Origin: Taxillus chinensis
Taxonomy: Eukaryota; Streptophyta; Magnoliopsida; Santalales; Loranthaceae
Direction of reading: 5' to 3'
Assembly (NCBI GenBank): GCA_023512835.1
Contig: CM042089.1
Location: 15,395,562 to 15,459,561, forward strand
Length of the DNA: 64,000 nt
How positions within the stretch are numbered: position 1 is the stretch's first letter; every line of letters begins with the position of its first letter. The notes beneath the pieces were generated by a model that saw nothing but the letters and a program-made list of their open reading frames with translations, was not told where the DNA came from and ran no database searches. Of this stretch, positions 55,420 through 64,000 are shown piece by piece. Made by a program: the position numbers and the translations under genes.

Positions 55420-55805
55420 TGTCATGGGATCGGGGTTTTCACCCGTGCAGCACTCAGTTACCCTAGTGGATACTCCGAGTAAACCATACTGATCGGGGCA
55501 CACATATAGTGGTTTCGTCTTGTCTTGGGCTCATCAGGAGAACGACTCTAGTTCCCGACCAGTTTGTGTAGGGATGGCAAAGTCTCCTTTTTAACGTTAA
55601 GTCCGAGACTAGTGGTGTACTCTCCACATTTAATTGGGTTGGTACGTTTGAAATCCGAAGGGACTTCATCGATCTCCAGCACAAACTATCATAGAGTTTA
55701 TCCCATCCGCACCAGCAACGCTTTTCACCTTGCCCCTCCTTAAGTAGCACACACCTGCGTTACTTGGGAGACGCCCACCAACACCATGCTGTTTAGGGCA
55801 TGACA
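55420..55805 (-). repeat. LTR C3, complete
   Basis: 386 bp, plus-strand ends TGTCATGGGATC and GGGCATGACA; the outer 7 bases TGTCATG/CATGACA are inverted. It is the only uninterrupted copy. The spacer to its left is reduced to nine bases (55411-55419). Confidence 0.78.
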
Positions 55806-56101
55806 TCCTCCCCCACTTGATTTCGCAACTCCCTCATTACGTCTAGTGAGCTCAAAGGAACCAAGATTGTTTGGCATGCTCCTTACGACTCCTGCAATGC
55901 CACCCTGTCACATCCTCGAGTGCTCCACCCTTGCATGTCGGCCAGTGACTAGGCAGATGCAATATATACAAGTCTTTCACCTGGTCGACCCCTATCTCTT
56001 AGTGGCTCCCTCCCAACTTGGGATCAGGGACTATGTATGTCTACCGCGAAGGTGCTTGGCGAGCTTTCTGGATACGAGCCGCAACTGCTCTAATACCACT
56101 T
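55806..56101 (-). other. C spacer, complete
   Basis: Minus strand: primer site TGGTATTAGAGC (56087-56098, one change) and tract AAGTGGGGGAGGA (55806-55818). 296 bp with no gene. Confidence 0.75.
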
Positions 56102-56398
56102 TGTCATATGGTCAGGGTTTTCACCTGTGTGGTACTCGGCCACCCTGGTGGATGCTCCAAGTAAGCCATACCAATTGGGACACATGTAGATTGGTTTTGT
56201 CCTGCCTTGGGCTCATCAGGAGAATGGTTCCAATTCCCGACTAGTTTGTGTAAGGATAGCCAAGTCTCCTCTTCAATGTCAAGTCCGAGACTAGAGGCGT
56301 ACTCCTCGCATTTAACTGAGTCGGTACATATGAACTTTGAAGGAGCTCCATCAATCTCCCGTACGAATTATCGTGGAGCCCATCCTATCCGCACCAGT
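56102..56398 (-). repeat. LTR C4, left part
   Basis: TGTCATATGGTCAGGG start, interrupted at 56398 by the solo D LTR. Its last 94 bp are at 58683-58776, ending GGGGCATGACA, followed by AT-rich DNA. That makes C4 the outer end of the array. Confidence 0.72.
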
Positions 56399-58682
56399 TG
56401 TTGGACCCCATTTTGTCCGAGTTAGACATACTAACCTATTTGATATACCTTTCTGCCCATGCCATATACCTTGTTGAACAAGTACATAAAGATTCTTCAC
56501 TACCAAGAAATGGTTTAAAGTTGATGTTAACCCCAAGTTGCACAAGATGGATACATTATGACATGAATGGGAAGCCTAAAATTTAGAACCTCTGATATAA
56601 TCCCTAAAGTGCCCCAAGGTCAACTCCGAGACATCATTGATCCGGACTAAGTCTCATTGATACGGAGTAAGGATCCAAACTTTCCACTGATCCGGACTAA
56701 GCGTCATTGACACGAAATAAGGATCCGAGCCATCACTAATCCGAATTAAAGCCTCATTGATACGGAGTGATGATCCGAGATTTCTACTGATCTGGCCTAA
56801 GCCTCATTGATACGGAATAAGGATCTGAGCCATCACTAATCCGGATTAAAGCCTCATTAATATGGAGTAAGGATTCGAGCCTTCCATTAATCCGGACTAA
56901 GCCTCCACTGATACGGAGTAAGGATCCGAGTCTTTTACGATTACGGAATAAGGATCCGAGCCTTCCACATATCTGGACTAAGCTCCAATCATCCGGATTA
57001 AGCTTCAATCACCCGAAATAAGCTTCTAATCATCTAGAATTAGCTTCTCATGATCCAAGCCTCCACTAATCTTCGACCCTACCGACCTTTGACCTTCGCT
57101 GTTTGGCCTATCCACGGGTTCGCTCACTATTCCTTCACAAGATGTGTTGGTATTAGCTGGACATATGCTTTTCAATGCCTATCAATCACATGTGCTCATA
57201 TAAAACAATAGGGCAATCATAGGTCATCAATCCACCCGACATAAGATGGAATCTAGAAATAAAAAATGCTGGCATGAATAATGCATCAATAAATGCAGCA
57301 ATAATGAGGCTACATCCAAAGGCATTAAAAAGGGGCTCTTTCCCTTCACAAAGAGAGGGTCTTTACGCCCGGAGTTTGACACTCGGAGCCGACACCCAAG
57401 CTTACACCCAAGAACACCCAAAGTTTCTATGCCCAAGAGTTATGCCCAATCTCTTTCTTTCCCTTACAAGCCTTTAATGCCCCCTTTCTAACTCCTCTCT
57501 CCCGAATATCTCGTTCCAGCTCTCTTTTTCCCAGCAAAAGAAAAACACAAAAACAACTCCAGTTCTGCTCCCCCTCTTTCCTACGTGCCCATCACAAAAA
57601 CAAAAACAAAAAAACCTATTCGTTTTTGTTCCCCTATTTCTTATGCCCACTCTCTTTATTTCCAGCCACCAAAAACTCTTTAAAAAAATATATCACTCCA
57701 TTCTCCAAGTACAAATTCAGTTTGAGTTTGACAAATCTCACTACCAGATTTGTTGGTTCTATTTTCAAACAGGCGACTATCGGCGCGGACAAGCTAGTTC
57801 AAATGGAAGTCCAATGTTGAAGCCTCATTCAAGTCAAAGTCGGTTTAATTTATATTTGTTTCTTTATTGCTTTTTAGCTTATTTATATTTATACTTAGTG
57901 TAATTTTTAATATTTTTCTATTTTTTATGTTGTTAGTATATGTTGTATTTTTCTTGTACTTTCCATTTTTATGTTGTATGATGTAATATGTAAAGTATAG
58001 TAAAGACAAAAAAAAAAGCAAAGAGAGAAAAAAAGATTAACAAAAAAAAGAGTGAGTTGTTATTTGATTTATGGATGTCACAATCACACACATAAGTTTT
58101 TATACTATTTTTAACATGTATTGGTTCTTAATTTTATCCTTTCAAACAAAAAAACACGTTTTAAAAAAAACAAAAAAACATTTTCCAACCAAAAACAAAA
58201 AAAATTAATTCAATTTTTAAGACTTCAGTTTTCAAAAAAAAAAACAAAAAAACAAAACAAAACCAACCTTAGGGTTTCATTTTCCACTGCAAACAAAAAA
58301 CAAAACAAACTTTTAAGATTTCCTTTAGACATTTAGGGTAAATCAATTATAACCATAACTTTGACAAATAACTTAGATAAATAAAAAGTATAGACTTTCT
58401 ACGAAAACCATAATGCCTCGACCCAATAACAACAGTGAAAATAAATAGACATCTTCTTCTCCTAAGATAGATACCGAAAGGACGCTGTAGGGGTGTTAAT
58501 CTTTCCATACACGTAACCAACTCCTGAACCCTTCTCTAATAACGCAGACCACACCTTAAACTACTCAAAGTAGAGGGTATCCAACTATACCTCAAAAATA
58601 GTTGGTGGCGACTCTAAATTTCTCACCATTGGTTTAGTTTGAGGCCACCCCAAACGGGTCCAAACGAAAACCAGTGATGACA
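56399..58682 (+). repeat. Solo 'D' LTR in LTR C4, with CGGAGTAAGGA array
   Basis: Ends TGTTGGACCCC and CCAGTGATGACA. Flanks CCAGT (56394-56398) and CCAGC (58683-58687) form a 5-bp duplication with one mismatch. About 56635-57050 is an array of GATACGGAGTAAGGATCCGAG-like units, in part the same words as the Sirevirus-type LTRs. The right ~225 bp match the D piece at 52463. No gene; open frames at 57274-58336 are low-complexity. No inner repeat of the ends, so a solo LTR is the simplest reading. Confidence 0.75.
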
Positions 58683-58776
58683 CCAGCTATGCTTTACGCC
58701 TTGCCCCTCTTCAAATAGCACGCACCTACACCACTTGGGAGATGCCCGCCAGCACCACGTTGTTCGGGGCATGACA
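58683..58776 (-). repeat. LTR C4, right part
   Basis: Continues from 56398 at CCAGCTATGCTT and ends GGGGCATGACA. Confidence 0.72.
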
Positions 58777-59965
58777 GAATACTATCATCAACTAACCATG
58801 ACACTTATGGATGGAGGAAATCCATAATATCCATTGATATCGCCTATAAACTTGAAGTCAACTTCCTTATGTATGGGGTATCTTATTTGTTTTTTCCATT
58901 TTTAATAATAGTGTGGCATTGGTTCATTAAGTTTATAATTCCATACTCATGTTTTACCATGGTGTTGACTTGTCCATTGTACTCAATTAATACCAAAATT
59001 CGAGTGATATATTTTTTAAAAAAGTTTTATATTTAGGCTTCGTTTTTAATGAGTATTTGAAAATGATTTTTTTTGGTTTTGCTTTCTCTATTTAGCATTA
59101 TTAAGAAATAGTCAAGAAAAAAATAATTCACCGTAAATATGGAAAGTGTTAGTATATTTTCGTACAAAATAATTTTCTTATCACAAATCCAGAAATCTTG
59201 GGTCTATTTGATACGAGTTTTGATTTCTCTATTTTATTTTCTGAATTTTATTGGAGTTCTTATTGAATTGTAATTCGCAAAACAATTTATGTTTGGTAGG
59301 AGAAAGAATATGATTTTAAAAATTAAGTCTAAAAAAATTAGAAAAAACATAATATTTGGTAGGTTCAAGTAATAAAATAGAGAAAAAAATAAAAATAAAA
59401 TTGAATCTTTCGACCAAATTGAGTTTAGATTTTAAAATATAAAATAGTTATAAATTTATTATTATTTTAAATAAAATTTATATTATTATTAAATTAAAGT
59501 GAATCCATACCATGCTCACTATTTTTAAAAACAATCAGCGAGTACCAAACACTTCTTTTTTCTAAACTCTTTCTAATACTTTTTTCTATCCTTTAAAAAA
59601 TTACTTTTAAGTGCTTTTAAAAAAATATAAAATTTATAGTATAATCAAATGATAAAAAAGAAATTTATTTTCCTGAAAAAAATTATTTTCTAAATGAAAT
59701 TCTTCTTCTTTGCTAAACAGATAGGGCCTTAGAGCATTCTCATTGGTTTCATTAAAAATATTTTCAAAATTTTATGAGAAATAGCCATTATCCATAAATT
59801 TAAAGTCTTTTTCACCATAATCTCATATTAGATTAATCATTTCATTAGTCAAATTAATAATATAATATTATTATTTTAATAAAATAAAATTTAATACTGC
59901 CACATAGGGGTGGTGGATCTATTACAATTAAAACCACCAACCACGAATGGATCTACTATGGTACT
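58777..59965. other. AT-rich spacer, possible MITE
   Basis: No gene. Between about 59033 and 59729 the outer sequences TTAGGCTTCGTTTTTAATG and, reversed, TAAGGCCCTATCTGTTTAGC are weakly inverted, as in hAT- or Tourist-type MITEs, but the match is poor. 59730-59900 starts AGAGCATTCTCATTGG, a phrase common at plant MITE ends. Confidence 0.35.
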
Positions 59966-62804
59966 TGTTGAACCCTATTTTGACCAGGTTAGATCACAAC
60001 TGTACTTGGAAAAGGATCACTTTAGAAGGCCTTTAAATGTCCCAAGGTAAGCGCTAAGTGATAGAGGATGACATTTGGAGAACAACGCACTTGATCACAC
60101 TTGATTCCGAGAAAAAATGAAAAGATTATGATAAAAGTATCATGTTTTGTACAAATTTAAATTGGACAACCGTGTACAGCCTACTATTTTGCCAATAATT
60201 TTTCCGATACTTGTCGTAATCCAACAAAGTCAATTGCATTGATTAGATAATATCTTTACCTATCATTTCCAACTAGTTTGAGATTATTCCGGGCTGTATT
60301 CAATTAGTTATGATTTTTCGAAGTTGGCGATTAAATCTTGTATGAATTTGGGAGAGATAGCCAGTGCACAATGCATTGTTTTGCCAATAACTTTCTCAAT
60401 ACTTACTGGATTGGAACAAAGTCAATTTAATTAGTTAGATAATATCTTTATCTATCATTTCCAACCAATTTGAGGATATTCCAAGTCCTTTGCAATTAAC
60501 TATGAATTTTCAAATCTGACAGGCAAAATGTTCACTTTGTCATGTACCTTTGTGCGGTGTTTCCAACTTTTATCCTAAATGAGAGATCCTTTTTTAGTGA
60601 TTCCAATTTTAGAAGATAGATAACAGAGTTTAGAGCAAAACAAGACTAATTTGGCCTCAGTCCGAGCTCTGTGGAGAAAGTTATGAATTTTTGAAGTTGC
60701 CACAGAAATCTATCTTATTTTCCACGAATTTTGGTTCTTCATATGCATATTTGTCCCACATTGACAGTTTTGCTTCTCCTTCACCCAATATATATACAAA
60801 GACACTCTCCTCACACAGAAAGTGAGAACAAGAGAGGCCTAGGAATGCCCAAGTGGAGTTGCTAGCTCACGAGTGAGCCCAAATCCAGATTTTTTGAAAC
60901 ATGAAATTCAAAAAATTCAAAACTTTAAAATTCGAGACATTGGAAGATCCGGATTCGGGATTCCTTAGGCTGGAAATCCGGAGTAATCTCATATTCGGAG
61001 GTCAAACTTGATCAATGATACAGAATAAGCCCAATAATCCAGAATAAGCCCAGATTCAGAGGTCAAACTTGGTCAAATCCGGAATAAACACAGAAGATAC
61101 AGAATAAGCTCCCAATGGCCTGGAAATCATCCCCGTTGTCCGGAATAAGCTCCAATAATCTGGAAAAACTCCAAAGACAACTCCTTTATCAGCCTAGAAG
61201 CAGCTTCAATGCATCGAGACTCTAAAAATCCTTTTTCCAAGTGCATTAATTACGAACAGTGCCTTAGGACTCCATTTTTGAGCATAAGGATGGGGAGGTG
61301 CTATAATTAAATGAATAAAATTCTCGGGACATCACAGTTGACCCTGGAGACTACATAGCCATTAATTTCCAATGGTGCTAATACACTTAGAAATGCATTC
61401 AATCCTTACCCACCAATGCGTCCAGATACAATAGCAGATTTAAATAATTCCAAGAAAATTATTTATTTGAGAATTTATTTTCAGACGTGGTAACAGGGAG
61501 CCATAATAAGGTCTCGAGACATCCACTTGACTTATTGAAAATATAAGAATATGATTAATGCCTAGCCAATGGATACTCCTTAAAATGCCTATAAATAGGC
61601 TATCCATAAACCTCTAAAAAGGAGAAGAGATCAAGTATCAGAGGAGGTTATTTTGGGAGAGAGCTTTATGACCAGATTTTCGAGAGATAAAAAAATCAGA
61701 GAGAGAGAGAGAGTATATTTTCAAAAGGGGGATACTCACTTTCCATAAAAAGCATCCAAAATTCTTCGTTCTCTTTTAGTGACAGGAGGCATCAACGGGG
61801 AGACCAACCAGTGGGGACACCAAGCATCACTTATCAAAGAAGGCTCTTCTAGAAAGAGATTAGAAAAGAAGGAGGAAGAAGCTATCCCGAACCAAGGAGC
61901 AAATAGTTTGGAAGCGTGGACATTAAGGACTCAAGGCGAGAAAGGGAAGTTGTATTCTTCTTTCTAACCTTTGTGTTTTCAAGGAAACTTTTTGAATAAG
62001 GATTTCCAAGCTCGGCCATAAAACCACCCAGGTTCTTTTCTTTAACTTCTTCATAATTAAACTGCTAAGGCTTCTTTGCTCAAATGTTTTGAAGTGAAAT
62101 AGTTTTCTTTTTAACTCACATTCTTGTTTTTCTTCAAAAATTAAAGAGGACAAGCAAAGAGCACATTTTCTAGAAAAATTAAAATAAGGTTTGGGCTGCT
62201 ATGAGGGTTGAGCCCTAGATGCTTATATCCTATTTTGCCTAGGCCAATATCAATTGTGGCAGTATTTTCCTATTTGAATTCAAATTGTTTTTATTTTCTT
62301 TTTTAAAAAAGAAAATCACTTTTGTTTTCCTAAAAAAAATGCAATATTATCACATGGGCCTAGATCCCACATTCTTTTTCAAAAATTAGAATGTACCCTT
62401 TTATCTGCTTTAAAATCTTTTTTTTATTTTAAGACTTAGATCCTAAAAACTCTCTCTTCCTGAAAAATTAAAATATAAAAAATAACTTATTTTTGAATAA
62501 TGCAAGCAAACACCCATGATCAAGACTAGGTACCCATTGTGGGCGTTGTGGGGGTGCAAGAGTTTTTTTCTTCCTTCACCACACGTAACCGACTCCCAAA
62601 CCTAATTCTTTGGAACCGTAGACCTTTTTTTTCTAGGTGTCCAATCACACCTCTAATTTCTTTGGTGGCGACTTTGTGTTTTTCTTCTCTTTAATGGTTT
62701 GTGTGAGCTTTGTGCAAGGATGACTCTAGGATCAACTGAATGAACCAGCATAAAGTCCTTTCACAAAAGTTAATATCGAGCTTAGTCAAAAACGGGTGAT
62801 GACA
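59966..62804 (+). repeat. Second solo 'D'-type LTR
   Basis: Ends TGTTGAACCCTATTTTGACC and GGTGATGACA resemble 56399-58682. Flanks GTACT (59961-59965) and GCACT (62805-62809) form a 5-bp duplication with one mismatch. Inside, 60940-61160 has diverged forms of the same array (ATCCGGAATAA, GATACAGAATAAGC). A promoter-like CCAAT (61565) and TATAAATA (61590) lie upstream of a GA-rich leader; near the right end GGTGGCGACTTT recalls the other D LTR. No interior genes, so a solo LTR of 2.8 kb is most likely. Confidence 0.72.
61565..61597 (+). promoter_or_regulatory. CCAAT and TATA boxes in D LTR
   Basis: CCAAT at about 61566 and CTATAAATA at 61589-61597, followed by a purine-rich leader with GAGAGAGAGAG at about 61698-61710. 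The position fits an LTR promoter. Confidence 0.5.
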
Positions 62805-62809
62805 GCACT

Positions 62810-63485
62810 ATCACACTAGATCTATTATGGCGAGGGTGGTGTTGGTGAGGGCTACTTTAGCAAGGGCAACATTAGTGAGGGCGGCATCATTGAGGGTAGA
62901 TTTATTAGGCGACATCGGCGTCGACGATGCTAGATTTACACCAGAAAAGAAGAAAAAGAAGAAGAAGGAGAAGAAGAAGACAACAATTTTATTAAATTGG
63001 TTCGTGATCCTGAAATTCAAGACAAGATTAGTTTACAACTTGATGAATACAAAAAGTCAATCGGTGACTTTGGTATGTCATTAGTTATCCGTCAACGTGA
63101 GAAGCTAAATCCATGTATAATGTAAATATTTTCATTTAACCTTTGTCTATTTCTCATTTATATAATTTATCAACAGGCAATACTTGTTTGATTTTGATAT
63201 TATAGTTTTATAGTGGGGGCAATTTAGACTTGGAACTCCAAAGTTAAGTACATTTGTTATCCATATACTAAGTCAATGTTGTAGTGTAACCGGTTGTGAG
63301 AGAAATTGGAGCATATTTGAGGATGTTTACTCAAAAAGGATAAATGGATTAGGGCATAAACGAACAAATAATTTGGTTTTTGTTTGTTATAATTTGAAGC
63401 TTCAAGAAAGATATAAAAAATATTATTAATACTGTTATGCAAATTTAAATATACTCGTCAATAATCATGCAAAGATTGATATTAC

Positions 63486-63516
<31 letters not shown>

Positions 63517-63897
63517 CCTATCATTTGATGTTGTTAATGTATGATATTCATATTTGACATCGACAAAAATATTAGAAGAACCAAAAATACATTTGATCCT
63601 ATAAGTTTGGTAAACATTGATTTAATGTCAGAGTTGGTGGCTATAAGACCTGGGCTTCTTCATGAAGATTATTTAAATTGGGATAATCTTAATGCACCAA
63701 TAGCTCCTATAAATGTGAAAGATAATGAAGAAATTATTGCTCTAAATGAAGACATTACAAAGGATGATTGTATAGTCAAGGAAAATCTTAGAAGGATTCT
63801 TGCTAGAACTTTTGACACTCCTTTTGATACCCCAACTGATAGTCTTGATCCTTTTGCTCTTGATGATAATGAGACTTTTGATTTTGGGGGAAATTGA
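62810..63897 (+). pseudogene. C-terminal half of a second hAT transposase
   Basis: Exon-like part 62985-63115 reads VRDPEIQDKISLQLDEYKK and SLVIRQREKLNP. After an intron-like gap with acceptor TTTTATAG at about 63206-63213, WGQFRLGTPKLSTFVIHIL and SVTGCERNWSIFEDVYSKR follow with NNLVFVCYNLKLQERY, the hATC dimerisation domain. A second gap with a TTA microsatellite (about 63485-63514) precedes the last frame (to 63897), an acidic tail typical of this family. The N-terminal BED finger and core are missing; a poly-Lys stretch (62946-62982) and a GAGGG-repeat block lie where they should be, and the solo D LTR adjoins. The hATC part has no stop, so decay may be limited to the missing half. Confidence 0.75.
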
Positions 63898-64000
63898 TAA
63901 GTAGTAATGTTAAGACTTAGTGACATTAAGATTTTATTATGTTACGTGATTTTAATTAAAATTGTGATGTTATATTATGTTATATAATGTAATTCTAATT
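63898..64000. other. AT-rich sequence to window end
   Basis: 3' flank of the hAT remnant. The element's right terminus is not seen in the window. Confidence 0.5.

Larger units (their letters stand above)
38443..58776 (-). mobile_element. Tandem array 'C' of a small non-coding LTR element (TRIM-like), heavily interrupted
   Basis: Four copies of a ~386-bp LTR alternate with ~290-bp spacers: spacer 38443-38605 (partial), LTR C1 38606-38867 plus 52003-52130, spacer 52131-52416, LTR C2 52417-52462 plus about 53441-53749 and 55404-55410, a spacer almost wholly deleted (55411-55419), LTR C3 55420-55805, spacer 55806-56101, LTR C4 56102-56398 plus 58683-58776. Each full spacer has, on the minus strand, a polypurine tract at one end and an initiator-Met primer site at the other, and no coding frame. 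This is the structure of terminal-repeat retrotransposons in miniature, repeated head to tail. Later elements split the LTRs. Confidence 0.72.

Noticed and set aside
57490..58340. Lys/Asn- and Phe-rich frames in LTR D
   Set aside because: Low-complexity A-rich DNA; no motif or consistent codon pattern.
59033..59729. MITE with weak terminal inverted repeats
   Set aside because: The end match is poor and I could not find a target duplication; kept only as a possibility in the spacer entry.
62940..62985. Poly-Lys stretch as a nuclear localisation signal of a hAT protein
   Set aside because: It is a GAA/AAG microsatellite whose frame is not clearly continuous with the hAT exon.

Overview
The window looks like gene-poor, transposon-packed chromosomal DNA of a flowering plant, probably a dicot (species not determinable). 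It holds Ty3/Gypsy chromoviruses of Tekay/Del and Reina type, a Ty1/Copia Sirevirus-like element, hAT, CACTA and Mutator-like DNA transposons, leader-primer sites matching initiator-Met tRNA (TGGTATCAGAGC) and long AT-rich spacers. I see no intact host gene, no rRNA or tRNA gene and no CRISPR. Almost every coding frame is broken by nonsense codons, frameshifts or lost catalytic residues.

Layout. 1-3470: a mosaic Gypsy LTR (1-1466) abuts a non-autonomous element that carries a ULP1-type protease fragment and has a Sirevirus-type LTR (2074-3470). 3471-20084: a minus-strand Sirevirus-like Copia element, split in its reverse transcriptase by a complete minus-strand Tekay-like Gypsy element 'A' (5169-14071). 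20085-27262: AT-rich DNA with a fossil Mutator/FAR1-type transposase (about 20840-21740) and a 3.36-kb hAT element (23040-26399, 8-bp target duplication) that interrupts a GC-rich fragment resembling a GT14 glycosyltransferase. 27047-35460: an unidentified host-gene-like exon split by a Reina-type Gypsy element 'F' (27263-35291, perfect duplication ATAAG), which itself carries two solo LTRs.

35461-38442: mostly unassigned, with a 1.07-kb segment that recurs inside a CACTA transposon 10.6 kb away. 38443-58776: a tandem array of a small non-coding LTR element 'C' (four ~386-bp LTRs alternating with ~290-bp spacers that hold only a primer site and a polypurine tract). It has been bombarded by Gypsy 'B' (38868-52002, containing a CACTA element at 45392-48428), a truncated 'D' retroelement piece, a solo A-type LTR (53750-55403) and a solo D LTR (56399-58682). 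58777-64000: AT-rich DNA, a second solo D LTR (59966-62804) and the C-terminal half of another hAT transposase.

Nesting gives a relative history: C array, then Gypsy B, then CACTA; Copia, then Gypsy A; host exon, then Reina F, then two solo LTRs. Most joins are supported by target-site duplications visible at both ends. Three regulatory patterns stand out: palindromic ACGT-core motifs in the A/B LTRs with varying copy number; donor-like and acceptor-like splice signals kept at matching places in five related LTRs; and dense arrays of the short motif CGGAGTAAGGA in Copia-type LTRs that reappear in the unrelated D-type LTR.
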